Assembly: GCF_003075415.1 (NCBI RefSeq)
Contig: NZ_QDAH01000032.1
Coordinates: 1 to 64,000 of the forward strand
Length of the DNA stretch: 64,000 bases
Direction: 5' to 3'
Source of the DNA: Microvirga sp. KLBC 81
GTDB taxonomy: Bacteria; Pseudomonadota; Alphaproteobacteria; Rhizobiales; Beijerinckiaceae
The notes under the pieces are model-generated. The model made no database searches. It had not been told where the DNA came from and was given only the letters and a program-made list of their open reading frames with translations. Position 1 is the stretch's first letter. Each line of letters begins with the position of its first letter. Below, piece by piece: positions 1 through 7,349 of the stretch. Both the position numbers and the translations under genes were made by a program.

Positions 1-115
1 CGAGCGAGAGCAGCGGATATCGTGGGGAGCGCAGGATGGAGGTCTTGTATTGCGGCGTGAAAGCCGGCGGGTGCCAGTTCCTGTCCCGTTGATAGAATGG
101 TCCGTCGTCCGACAT
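1..115 (-). CDS. pcaH: Protocatechuate 3,4-dioxygenase beta subunit, N-terminal part (cut by window edge)
   Basis: Only the first 38 codons are inside the window. The start is an ATG at 115 preceded by GGGAGAG at good spacing. The visible peptide has the PcaH N-terminal signature: [10 protein letters not shown], then [10 protein letters not shown] and PLLSL. PcaH and PcaG together open the aromatic ring of protocatechuate to beta-carboxy-cis,cis-muconate using non-haem Fe(III); the iron ligands lie further along and are not visible. It is the gene after pcaC in the same direction, with a 36-nt gap, which fits a pcaDCHG order. The identification rests on a short stretch but the motif and context agree. 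Confidence 0.8.
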   Translation of the reverse strand, partial: MSDDGPFYQRDRNWHPPAFTPQYKTSILRSPRYPLLSL

Positions 116-151
116 GACTGCTCTCCCTGCAGAAGCCGTTATTGTTGTGCT

Positions 152-544
152 TTAGGCTTTTTCCATTTCCTCATAAGCTCTCTTCACGATCTTGAAGGCG
201 TGATTGGCGGCGGGGACGCCTGCATAGACCGCCACATGCAAGAGAGCTTCACGAATATCGTCCTTGGTCGCGCCGGTGTTGCGTGTGGCGCGCACATGCA
301 TGGCGACCTCCTCGTCATGCCCCAGCGCCGCCAGCAGCGCGATGGTGACGATGGAGCGCTCGCGCTTGGTGAAATGGGGCCGCGCCCACACCGAGCCCCA
401 GGCGCCCTCAGTGATGAAGGTTTGAAAGTCCGCGTCAAACTCGGTCATCTGAGCGCTGGCGCGGTCCACATGCGCATCGCCGAGAACCTGGCGGCGGACC
501 GCCATGCCCGCCTTGTAGCGTTCGCTGTGAGAATCGTCAGACAA
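152..544 (-). CDS. pcaC: 4-carboxymuconolactone decarboxylase
   Basis: This 130-aa protein has the usual length of gamma-carboxymuconolactone decarboxylase, which converts the product of PcaB to 3-oxoadipate enol-lactone in the cytoplasm. The N-terminal ERYKAGMAVRRQVLGDAHVDRA block is typical of PcaC, and the CMD core carries GHDEEVAMH with His83. The start is TTG at 544: AGGAGG lies 6 nt upstream, and the first ATG (505) would cut away the conserved ERYKAG region. The start overlaps the pcaD stop by 8 nt, which suggests translational coupling. It is not an AhpD-type peroxidase because the CxxC pair is absent. Confidence 0.92.
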   Translation of the reverse strand: MSDDSHSERYKAGMAVRRQVLGDAHVDRASAQMTEFDADFQTFITEGAWGSVWARPHFTKRERSIVTIALLAALGHDEEVAMHVRATRNTGATKDDIREALLHVAVYAGVPAANHAFKIVKRAYEEMEKA

Positions 545-1331
545 GGCCTGCCTCCTGAAGATGCTGTTGGATCAACCGGGTCAGAACATCCGGCTTCTCG
601 ACACAGGGAATGTGCCCACACCCGTCGACCAGTGCGAAGCGTGCGCCGGGAATGAGGCTTGCGGTGTTGCGCACCACGTCGGCTGGCGTGGAGCCATCCT
701 GATCGCCCGCGACACAGAGGGTTGGAACCTCGATCCGGCGTGCATCGGGCGTCAGATCAGCGTCGCGGATGGCCGCGCAGGTTCCGGCATAGCCGTGGGC
801 AGGCATGCGAACCAGCATGTTGCGCCAGCCCGCCACCTCGTCCTCGCGCCTTTCGCGGAAGTCGGATGTGAACCAGCGTTGCAGAACGTTCTCGACGATG
901 GGCTCAATGCCGCCAATCTCGACGGCTGCAATCCTCTCGCTCCACAGTTCCGACGTGCCGATCTTCGCTGCAGTACAGCAGAGCACCAGCGCCTTCACCC
1001 GCTGAGGCGAACGCACGGCGGCGCGCTGTGCAACCATGCCTCCGACGGAGAGGCCGACCAGGGCTGCGCTATCGATCTTCAGGTGATCGAGCAGCGCGAA
1101 GAGATCGTCCGTGTGATCATCCATCGTATAGGGAGCAGGCGGCGCGTCGGAGAGGCCGTGCCCGCGCTTGTCATAGAGAACGACGCGGAAACGATCGGTG
1201 AAAGCAGGCGCGACCTCCTGCCAGATGCGAAAATCGCTGCCGAGCGAGTTGTTGAAGACGAGCGCGGGCCCGTCAGGCCTTCCGATGACCTGATAGTGAA
1301 GAACGATGCCGTTTGCGCGAGTGAATGCCAT
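537..1331 (-). CDS. pcaD: 3-oxoadipate enol-lactonase
   Basis: This 264-aa alpha/beta hydrolase hydrolyses 3-oxoadipate enol-lactone to 3-oxoadipate. The nucleophile elbow is GLSVGG with Ser95, and the likely acid and base are Asp212 (in GDQDGSTP) and His240 (in GCGHIP). FNNSLGSD near residue 27 is the PcaD-type oxyanion segment. I chose ATG 1331 because GAGGTGGGG sits just upstream; an in-frame TTG at 1343 overlaps that Shine-Dalgarno sequence. It lies 8 nt after livF and overlaps pcaC, so it is probably cotranscribed with the transporter. Confidence 0.92.
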   Translation of the reverse strand: MAFTRANGIVLHYQVIGRPDGPALVFNNSLGSDFRIWQEVAPAFTDRFRVVLYDKRGHGLSDAPPAPYTMDDHTDDLFALLDHLKIDSAALVGLSVGGMVAQRAAVRSPQRVKALVLCCTAAKIGTSELWSERIAAVEIGGIEPIVENVLQRWFTSDFRERREDEVAGWRNMLVRMPAHGYAGTCAAIRDADLTPDARRIEVPTLCVAGDQDGSTPADVVRNTASLIPGARFALVDGCGHIPCVEKPDVLTRLIQQHLQEAGLV

Positions 1332-1339
1332 GCCCCACC

Positions 1340-2062
1340 TCAATGCAGCGAGCCGACGCCGATATAGTGTTCGACCAGGCCATGATCGGCCCGCAGCGCC
1401 TCGCTCGTGCCCTGCCAGACGATGCGGCCTCGCTCCAGGATCAGCACGGACTCGGCAAAATCGAGCGCGCTCTCCAGGCGCTGCTCCACGAGCAGGATCG
1501 TCATCTCGCCGCTGGAGGCGAGACGCGTGAAGGCCGCCATCAGCTCCTCGCAGATCACCGGCGCCAAGCCTTCGAGCGGTTCGTCGAGAAGAAGCACGGA
1601 GGGACGCCCCAGGATCGTGCGGGCGGTCGAGAGCATCTGCTGCTCGCCGCCGGACAATTGCCAGCCGAGATTGTTCCGGCGCTCATGGAGGCGCGGGAAC
1701 ATGTCGTAGGCTTCCTGGATGACGCTGCGCGGGCGATCCTTGATGCCGACGATCAGGTTTTCCTCCACCGTCAGCGAGCGGAAGATGTCGCGCGTCTGCG
1801 GCACGAGACCGATGCCCAACCGGGCGCGTTCGGAGCTTTTCAAGGACGACAGGTCCTTGCCACCGACCAGGATCTCTCCGCCATAGCGGCGGTTCATGCC
1901 CATGAGCGTCGAGAGCAATGTGGTCTTCCCCATGCCGTTGCGGCCGAGGATCGACAGGCGCGCGCCGGGCGGCACGGAGAAAGACACGTCCTCCAGCACG
2001 ATCGTCGGGCCATAGCCCGCGCTCAGGTTTTTGACGTCAAGCGACGCTGCGGGCATTGGCAT
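1340..2062 (-). CDS. livF: Branched-chain amino acid-type ABC transporter ATPase, LivF
   Basis: This 240-aa ATPase has Walker A GRNGMGKTT (40-48), signature LSGGEQQ (136-142) and Walker B VLLLDEP (156-162). The length and the short C-terminus without an extra domain are typical of LivF. ATG 2062 and ATG 2056 are both possible and both overlap the end of livG. The family imports amino acids, urea, amides and, in many soil alphaproteobacteria, aromatic acids. Because pcaD follows 8 nt downstream, an aromatic acid such as protocatechuate or 4-hydroxybenzoate is the likely substrate (inference). Confidence 0.9.
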   Translation of the reverse strand: MPMPAASLDVKNLSAGYGPTIVLEDVSFSVPPGARLSILGRNGMGKTTLLSTLMGMNRRYGGEILVGGKDLSSLKSSERARLGIGLVPQTRDIFRSLTVEENLIVGIKDRPRSVIQEAYDMFPRLHERRNNLGWQLSGGEQQMLSTARTILGRPSVLLLDEPLEGLAPVICEELMAAFTRLASSGEMTILLVEQRLESALDFAESVLILERGRIVWQGTSEALRADHGLVEHYIGVGSLH

Positions 2063-2801
2063 AGTTCCCCAAGTAAGCTTCGCGCACCTTCGGATCGGCA
2101 GCGACCTCCGACGGCAATCCTTCGAAGATGATCTCGCCGGCCGCCAGCACCACCACGCGCTTGGCGAAGCGGAAAACCAGATCCATGTCGTGCTCGATCA
2201 TGAGTACGGCGAGGCTCGGCGGAAGGCGCTCCAGCGCCTGTTCGATGCGCGGCGTGTCGACGGAGGGGACGCCGGCTGCAGGCTCGTCGAGCAGGAGCAC
2301 CTTCGGCCTGAGGGCGAGCGCAATGGCGATTTCCAGAAGGCGCTGCTGGCCATAGGCGGTCTCGCCCACTTTCCGGCGCGCGACCTCGAGCAGGCCGAGG
2401 GTGCCCAGAATATCATGCACCTCATCCGCGACAGTGGAATTGCCACGGAAACGGCTCAGGATCCGCGAGGCCCTTCCTTCCCGCTGCAATATGGTGAGTG
2501 TGACATGTTCCTCGGGCGTCAGCTCCGAGAAGAGTCGCGTGACCTGGAAGGTCCGCACCAGTCCCTTTCGCACACGCTGCACAGCGCCGATTTGCGTCAC
2601 GTCTTCCCCGTTGAGGATGACGCGTCCGGCGCTGGGCTTGAGCTGGCCTGTGACCAGGTTGACGAACGTGGTCTTGCCGGCACCGTTCGGACCGATGAGA
2701 GCCAGACGCTCGCCCGCCGGCATCGACAGGGAGATGTTACGGCTCACTGCGAGGCCGCCGAAGGATTTCGACAGGTTCTCGACGCGGAAGAGATCGCTCA
2801 T
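2037..2801 (-). CDS. livG: Branched-chain amino acid-type ABC transporter ATPase, LivG
   Basis: This 254-aa protein has Walker A GPNGAGKTT (37-45), an AYGQQR-type signature near 149 in place of LSGGQ, as is usual in LivG, and Walker B LLLDEPAAG (169-177). The frame stays open upstream to 3287, but that stretch is an Arg/His/Gly-rich shadow of livM. The real start is ATG 2801 (MSDLFRVENL), which overlaps the livM stop as ATGA. Its C-terminus overlaps livF. It pairs with LivF on the cytoplasmic face of the LivHM channel. Confidence 0.92.
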   Translation of the reverse strand: MSDLFRVENLSKSFGGLAVSRNISLSMPAGERLALIGPNGAGKTTFVNLVTGQLKPSAGRVILNGEDVTQIGAVQRVRKGLVRTFQVTRLFSELTPEEHVTLTILQREGRASRILSRFRGNSTVADEVHDILGTLGLLEVARRKVGETAYGQQRLLEIAIALALRPKVLLLDEPAAGVPSVDTPRIEQALERLPPSLAVLMIEHDMDLVFRFAKRVVVLAAGEIIFEGLPSEVAADPKVREAYLGNYANARSVA

Positions 2802-3799
2802 GCCTTCCCTCCCCTCGATCCGGAGAACTTCTCGACCAGGCTGCTCAAGCCTCCGGGAGCAGCCAGCACGACAGCGATCAGCAGCGCACCCACCATCGTC
2901 ATCCAATGGAACGGGTTGATGGCGGAGACCACATGCTCGAAGCCCATGAAGATCGCGGTTCCGATCAGCGCGCCATAGAGTGTGCCAAGGCCACCGAGAA
3001 CCAGCATGACGAGCGCATTGGCCGAAAGCTCGAAGCTGACGCTGTCGAGGCCGACGACCTGCGTGGAGATGGCAGCAAGAGCCCCGCCCAGGCCAGCCAC
3101 CGCCCCCGAGATCACGAACATCTTCAAGAGCACCGGGAACACGAAGGCCCCCATGGCACGGATGCGCACCGGATCCTGCTTGATGCCGCGGCACAGCATG
3201 CCGAAAGGCGACGCCACGATGAATTTCAGCGCGATGAAGACGCTGAGCAGAAGGGCGAGGCCCATGATATAGGCCGTCTTGCCCCACAAATCGAATTCGA
3301 ACGTTCCGAAGAGCGGGCTCACCATCAGCCCCGCCAATCCATCGCTGCCGCCCGTATATGCGGAGGCCTTGTTCGCGGCCTCATGGAAGAGCTGCACGAT
3401 GGCGATGGAGAGAACGAGCTGCGCGAGCCCGTGGGCTCGGAGCATGATCGCACCCATGACAAGCCCGGCCGCCGCGCCTGCTACCGCGCCAATGGCAAGC
3501 AGCGTCATCGGCTCCGTGACACCGTTCACGCAGGCAATGCCCGCCGCATAAGCGCCAGCGCCGAACAAGGCTGCCTGTCCGAGGGTGGCCACACCGCAAT
3601 AGCCGACGATCAGATCGATCGACAGCACCAGAAGCGCAACCGCGATGATCCGGGTGAGCAGCGCGAGATTGTCGGGGAACAGCCAGTAGGCCGCCGCTCC
3701 GAAAGCCACGATCGACACGATCCCAATCACGTCGTGCCACCACGGGCTCTTCGCCTTGGGAGCCGCCGATACCGTTCCTGCCTGAGCCATGAGCTGCAT
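2798..3799 (-). CDS. livM: Branched-chain amino acid-type ABC transporter permease, LivM
   Basis: This 333-aa integral membrane protein has many hydrophobic helices and the LivM signature GYCGVATLGQAALFGAGAYAAG near 66-87. The conserved permease loop includes ALKFIVASPFG and GIKQDP. The longer reading frame to 3979 is rejected because it reads back through livH. ATG 3799 is 1 nt after the livH stop and has GGGAAGGG 9 nt upstream; ATG 3790 is a weaker alternative. It forms the heterodimeric channel with LivH. Confidence 0.92.
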   Translation of the reverse strand: MQLMAQAGTVSAAPKAKSPWWHDVIGIVSIVAFGAAAYWLFPDNLALLTRIIAVALLVLSIDLIVGYCGVATLGQAALFGAGAYAAGIACVNGVTEPMTLLAIGAVAGAAAGLVMGAIMLRAHGLAQLVLSIAIVQLFHEAANKASAYTGGSDGLAGLMVSPLFGTFEFDLWGKTAYIMGLALLLSVFIALKFIVASPFGMLCRGIKQDPVRIRAMGAFVFPVLLKMFVISGAVAGLGGALAAISTQVVGLDSVSFELSANALVMLVLGGLGTLYGALIGTAIFMGFEHVVSAINPFHWMTMVGALLIAVVLAAPGGLSSLVEKFSGSRGGKA

Positions 3800-3800
3800 G

Positions 3801-4664
3801 TTACTGAGCCCTTCCCAGGAAGCCGCGCGGGAACAGGCAGACGATGAGAATGACCGCCGCATAGAAGAAGAAATTGCCGAATTCAGGCATGAGATAACGC
3901 CCTGTCGTATCGACCAGTCCCAGCACGAGACACGCAATGACGGCGCCGAGGATGGAGCCTGCCCCGCCGACTGACACAACGACGAGGAACATCACCATGT
4001 AGCGCAGCGCATAATAAGGCTCGATGGGCAGAAACTCCGCGCCGACCACGCCACCCAGTGCGGCAAGGCCGATGGCGATGGCAAAGCTCACGGCATAAAC
4101 GACTTGGGTGCGGACGCCGAGCGCATCGCTCATGGCGGCATTATCAACCGTTGCCCGCAGCCTGATGCCGAAGCTCGTGCGTTCGATGAGATACCACAGG
4201 CCACCGGCCACGACCGCGCCGCAGGCGATCACGAAGAGACGATGCGCGGCAATCGTGCGAAAGCCCACGTCCACCGGCTGGCTCAAGGCTTGAGGCAGAG
4301 GAATGGTCTTCAGGGTCGGGCCGAAGAAATAATTGGTGATGCCGATCACGCAGAAGGTGATGCCGATCGTCATCAGCACCTGGGTCAGCTCAGGACTGCC
4401 ATAGATGCGCCGATAGAGAAAACGCTCCAGCGGAATGGAGATGATGATGGTGCCGATGATCGCGAGAAAGATCGCAACCGCATAGCCAAGCCCGAGATCC
4501 CGCGCGGCGTAGGATGCGATATAGCCTGCGATCATCGCGAACGCGCCGTGAGCGAGATTGACGACCCGCATCAGGCCCATCGTGAGCGACAGGCCGATGC
4601 AGATGATGAACAACACCATGCCAAAGGCCACGGCGTCGGTCGCAATGCTTAAGATCGTCTGCAT
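3801..4664 (-). CDS. livH: Branched-chain amino acid-type ABC transporter permease, LivH
   Basis: This 287-aa membrane protein starts MQTILSIATDAVAFG. It carries the LivH signature GLMRVVNLAHGAFAMIAGY in the first third, followed by several more membrane helices. The open frame extends to 4718, but the extra 18 residues are not LivH-like, so ATG 4664 was chosen. The gene follows the substrate-binding protein gene by 92 nt, which is the usual order in such operons. Its partner is LivM. Confidence 0.9.
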   Translation of the reverse strand: MQTILSIATDAVAFGMVLFIICIGLSLTMGLMRVVNLAHGAFAMIAGYIASYAARDLGLGYAVAIFLAIIGTIIISIPLERFLYRRIYGSPELTQVLMTIGITFCVIGITNYFFGPTLKTIPLPQALSQPVDVGFRTIAAHRLFVIACGAVVAGGLWYLIERTSFGIRLRATVDNAAMSDALGVRTQVVYAVSFAIAIGLAALGGVVGAEFLPIEPYYALRYMVMFLVVVSVGGAGSILGAVIACLVLGLVDTTGRYLMPEFGNFFFYAAVILIVCLFPRGFLGRAQ

Positions 4665-4756
4665 CTGTCTTGTTCCGCTCGTGCGCGCCATGGTCTGAAG
4701 GGGACGTGATGGACACAAATCTCAAGCGGTTGCGTCCATCTCAACGTTTCATCGCC

Positions 4757-5938
4757 TTACTGCGTGGCGAGGCCGGGATCCTTCTGGTCCGGGAAGGTCT
4801 GGATTTCCTTGTTGAAGTACTTTCCGTCGGCGCCCTTCGCGACCTCGCGCAGATAGATGTTCTGCGTGATGTGGCGCGTCTCGGGCTCGATGCGCACCGG
4901 CCCGCGCGGGCTGGTCCAGGACAGGCCCTTCACGGCATCGACCGCCTTCTTGGCGTCCTGCTTGCCGTCGGTGGCTTCGATCATCTTGTAGATGACGTGC
5001 ATGCCATCATAAGCACCGACCGACGGGAAGGAGAGTTGCTCCGCCGAGCCGATGGCCTTGGTGGCCGCCTCGACGAACTTCTTGTTCTCCGGGCTGTCAT
5101 GGGCCACTGCATAATGGAAGCTGGTCTTCAAGCCTTCAGCCGCTTCGCCGAGCGCCGGCAGGTCGGATTCCTGGGTGAGGTCCCCCGGCGCGTAGAATTT
5201 GATGCCTGCCTTCTTCAGGCCCGTCTCGTTGAACGCCTTCACGAAGCCGAGGGTGGGCGGGCCGGATGGCAGGAAGGCGAACACACCGGCGGCTCCGGAG
5301 TCACGCACGCGCTGCATGATCGGGCTGAAATCGGCGGTGTTCATCGGCATCCGGATGGCCTCGATCACTTGGCCGCCGGCTGCCTCGAAAGCCTTCTTGA
5401 AGGCATTTTCCGCATCGACGCCCGGGCCGTAATCGCTGACCACGGTAATCGCCTTCTTGACCCCTTCATCGACAGCCACCTTGCCGAGAGGAGTCGTGGT
5501 CTGGGCGGTCGTGAACGACGTGCGGACCACGAGCGGTGAAGTGGTCATGATGGCAGAGGTCGCCGCATTGAAGATGACGAGTGGCGTGTTGGCCTGTGCG
5601 AGCAAGGGCGTGATCGCCATGGCGTCGGGCGTGAAGTAGACGCCGCCGAGATACTGCACCTTCTCCTTCACCACCAGTTCCTGCGCCAGGGCGCGGGATT
5701 GCGCAGGGTTTGCAGCCGGAAGGTCGCGATAGATGACTTCGACATCATGGCCTTTCACGGATTTTCCGTTCAGGGCCATGTAGGCTTCGACACCCGCCTG
5801 GAAGTTCTTGCCCTGTAGAGCGAATGGACCCGAGAACGGGCCGATGATGCCGACCTTGATGGTCTCGGCGTATGCGGAGACGGAGCTCATCAGCAATGCG
5901 CCGATGGCCGCACCCAGAATTTTCTTCCCTGCTGTCAT
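4757..5938 (-). CDS. Periplasmic substrate-binding protein of the LivHMGF/pca transporter
   Basis: This 393-aa type I periplasmic binding protein has a cleavable signal peptide ending in SAYA (residues 21-24), then ETIKVGIIGPFSGPFALQG, the typical first strand and ligand loop of Liv-type receptors. The 'peripla_BP_6' fold extends to the C-terminus. Relatives bind amino acids or aromatic acids. The coupling to pcaDCH and the divergent PcaR-like regulator suggest a hydroxybenzoate or protocatechuate receptor, which is inference. The divergent upstream region to 6115 should hold its promoter. Confidence 0.88.
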   Translation of the reverse strand: MTAGKKILGAAIGALLMSSVSAYAETIKVGIIGPFSGPFALQGKNFQAGVEAYMALNGKSVKGHDVEVIYRDLPAANPAQSRALAQELVVKEKVQYLGGVYFTPDAMAITPLLAQANTPLVIFNAATSAIMTTSPLVVRTSFTTAQTTTPLGKVAVDEGVKKAITVVSDYGPGVDAENAFKKAFEAAGGQVIEAIRMPMNTADFSPIMQRVRDSGAAGVFAFLPSGPPTLGFVKAFNETGLKKAGIKFYAPGDLTQESDLPALGEAAEGLKTSFHYAVAHDSPENKKFVEAATKAIGSAEQLSFPSVGAYDGMHVIYKMIEATDGKQDAKKAVDAVKGLSWTSPRGPVRIEPETRHITQNIYLREVAKGADGKYFNKEIQTFPDQKDPGLATQ

Positions 5939-6014
5939 CCTCGTTTCCTTCCCTCCAAGCCGCGGATCTCTTTTGGTGGATCGCGGTCCCCTGGTTCTAT
6001 GGCGTTATCAGCTT

Positions 6015-6053
6015 GTGCGCATTGCGAACATTGATTACCATACCGAACATCAA
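6015..6053. promoter_or_regulatory. Candidate PcaR/IclR operator between the aromatic operon and its regulator
   Basis: In the 177-bp divergent region, 6015-6029 reads on the minus strand as GTTCGCAATGCGCAC. This matches 11 of 15 positions of the Pseudomonas PcaR site GTTCGATAATCGCAC as I remember it. A direct repeat follows: GCGAACATTGA at 6024 and CCGAACATCAA at 6043, 19 bp apart, about two helical turns. IclR regulators of this subgroup often bind such repeated half-sites. It is a sequence-based prediction only. Confidence 0.4.
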
Positions 6054-6115
6054 GGACGATTCAGGGGCACGGTGTCAAGTCCACATGAGTCGAACACCCC
6101 TCTTTGGAGAGCAGC

Positions 6116-6895
6116 ATGGCTCAGGAGATCGACAGCCAGAGCAGCGAGGACCGCGATTTCGTCGCGAGCCTCGAGAAAGGACTGCTGGTGATCGAAGCCT
6201 TCGATGCCAGCCGTCCCCGCCTGACTCTGTCGGATGTGGCCAAGATCACGGGCATTACCCGCGCGGCTGCCCGCCGCTATCTTCGCACCCTTACCCGGCT
6301 CAACTATGCGGATTTCGACGGGCGGTACTTCTCCTTGAGCCCGCGCATTCTCAGGCTTGGCTATGCCTATCTCTCCTCCACGGCGCTTTCCACACGTCTG
6401 CAGCCCTTCCTGGAGCGGATCTCGGAGGAGACGGGCGAGTCGAGCTCCGCGGCCATTCTGGATGGCGACGATATCGTCTACATCGCCCGCTCGGCCACCC
6501 GCCGCATCATGTCCATCGGCTTAGGCGTGGGTAGCCGCCTGCCCGCCTATTGCACGTCGCTCGGGCGGGCGATCCTGGCCAACCAGCCCCCTGAAACCAT
6601 CGAGGCCTATCTCAACCGGGTGCGCCTGGAGCCTCGAACCCCGAAAACCATCACGGACAAGAACGAATTCCGCGCCATCCTGGAGACGGCCCGACAGCAA
6701 GGCTATGCCTTCGTCGACGAGGAGCTGGAATTCGGCCTCCGCTCCATTGCCGTGCCGCTGGTCCAGGAGAACGGCCAGGTCACCATTGCCCTCAACATCA
6801 GCGCTCAGGCCGCGCGCGTGCCGGCCTCCGAGATGGAGGAGCGTTTCCTGCCGTCCCTGCGATCCGCCAGCGAGGCCCTGCACTACACGCTGTAG
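6116..6895 (+). CDS. IclR-family regulator, PcaR/PcaU/PobR type
   Basis: This 259-aa protein has an N-terminal winged helix-turn-helix (about residues 16-78) with FVASLEKGLLVIEAFD, LTLSDVAKITGITRAAARRY and LRTLTRLNY. This is the PcaR/PcaU/PobR subgroup signature. The C-terminal IclR effector domain follows, including SSSAAILDGDDIVYIARS and an FVDEELEFGLRSIAVPL block. ATG 6116 has GGAGAG upstream; a TTG at 6104 is less likely. It is transcribed away from the transporter-pca operon and is its likely regulator, with beta-ketoadipate or protocatechuate as plausible effector (family knowledge). Confidence 0.85.
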   Translation: MAQEIDSQSSEDRDFVASLEKGLLVIEAFDASRPRLTLSDVAKITGITRAAARRYLRTLTRLNYADFDGRYFSLSPRILRLGYAYLSSTALSTRLQPFLERISEETGESSSAAILDGDDIVYIARSATRRIMSIGLGVGSRLPAYCTSLGRAILANQPPETIEAYLNRVRLEPRTPKTITDKNEFRAILETARQQGYAFVDEELEFGLRSIAVPLVQENGQVTIALNISAQAARVPASEMEERFLPSLRSASEALHYTL

Positions 6896-6979
6896 GCTTC
6901 TTGAAACTCAGCCGAATTGATCGAAACGCCCAGATGCGCGTTAGGCAAAGAGACCAGCTTGCGCGATGAAGGACATGCC

Positions 6980-7297
6980 ATGGTTACCCTGGAGATTGCC
7001 GGCAAGGCGGTTGCCGTGACCAATGCCGATCAGGAGCAGGCCGAGGAACTCTTTTTGAGCGAGAGCTTTAAAGATGACCTGAAGTCGTTTAAGAGCGAGG
7101 GCCGCTTCCTTTGGGACGGCTCAGCTGCCTTGACAACCAGACCCGCATCCGAGGACGAAATCGATGCGTTTTATGAGGTTCTGGACGAAGAGGATGAGGA
7201 CGAGGTCGAAGACGACGAAGACTCTGACGGCATCAACATCGATGTCGTTTTCCTGGTGTCCATCGACGAAATAGACGACGGCGCCACCTCCGGCTGA
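6980..7297 (+). CDS. Small acidic protein of unknown function
   Basis: This 105-aa protein is not recognised. The N-terminal half (residues 1-55) looks folded: a beta-like MVTLEIAGKAVAVT segment, then an AEELFLSESFKDDLKSF helix. The middle (residues 57-84) is an almost unbroken Asp/Glu run, followed by a hydrophobic INIDVVFLVSIDEID strand. ATG 6980 has AAGGA upstream; an earlier TTG or ATG would add a non-conserved-looking leader. No signal peptide or membrane segment is visible. It lies between the IclR gene and the helicase gene on the same strand, 52 nt before the helicase. Confidence 0.7.
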   Translation: MVTLEIAGKAVAVTNADQEQAEELFLSESFKDDLKSFKSEGRFLWDGSAALTTRPASEDEIDAFYEVLDEEDEDEVEDDEDSDGINIDVVFLVSIDEIDDGATSG

Positions 7298-7349
7298 TCA
7301 CATTTATCGGAGCCTTTGAGCTCTCTCGAACCGGTTCAGCCCCATTCCC

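Noticed and set aside
2802-3287. N-terminal 162-residue extension of LivG
   Set aside because: The stretch is a +1/-1 frame shadow of livM, rich in Arg, His and Gly without ATPase features, while ATG 2801 overlaps the livM stop as ATGA.
3800-3979. N-terminal 60-residue extension of LivM
   Set aside because: It reads through the end of livH in another frame; ATG 3799 has a ribosome site and aligns with LivM starts.
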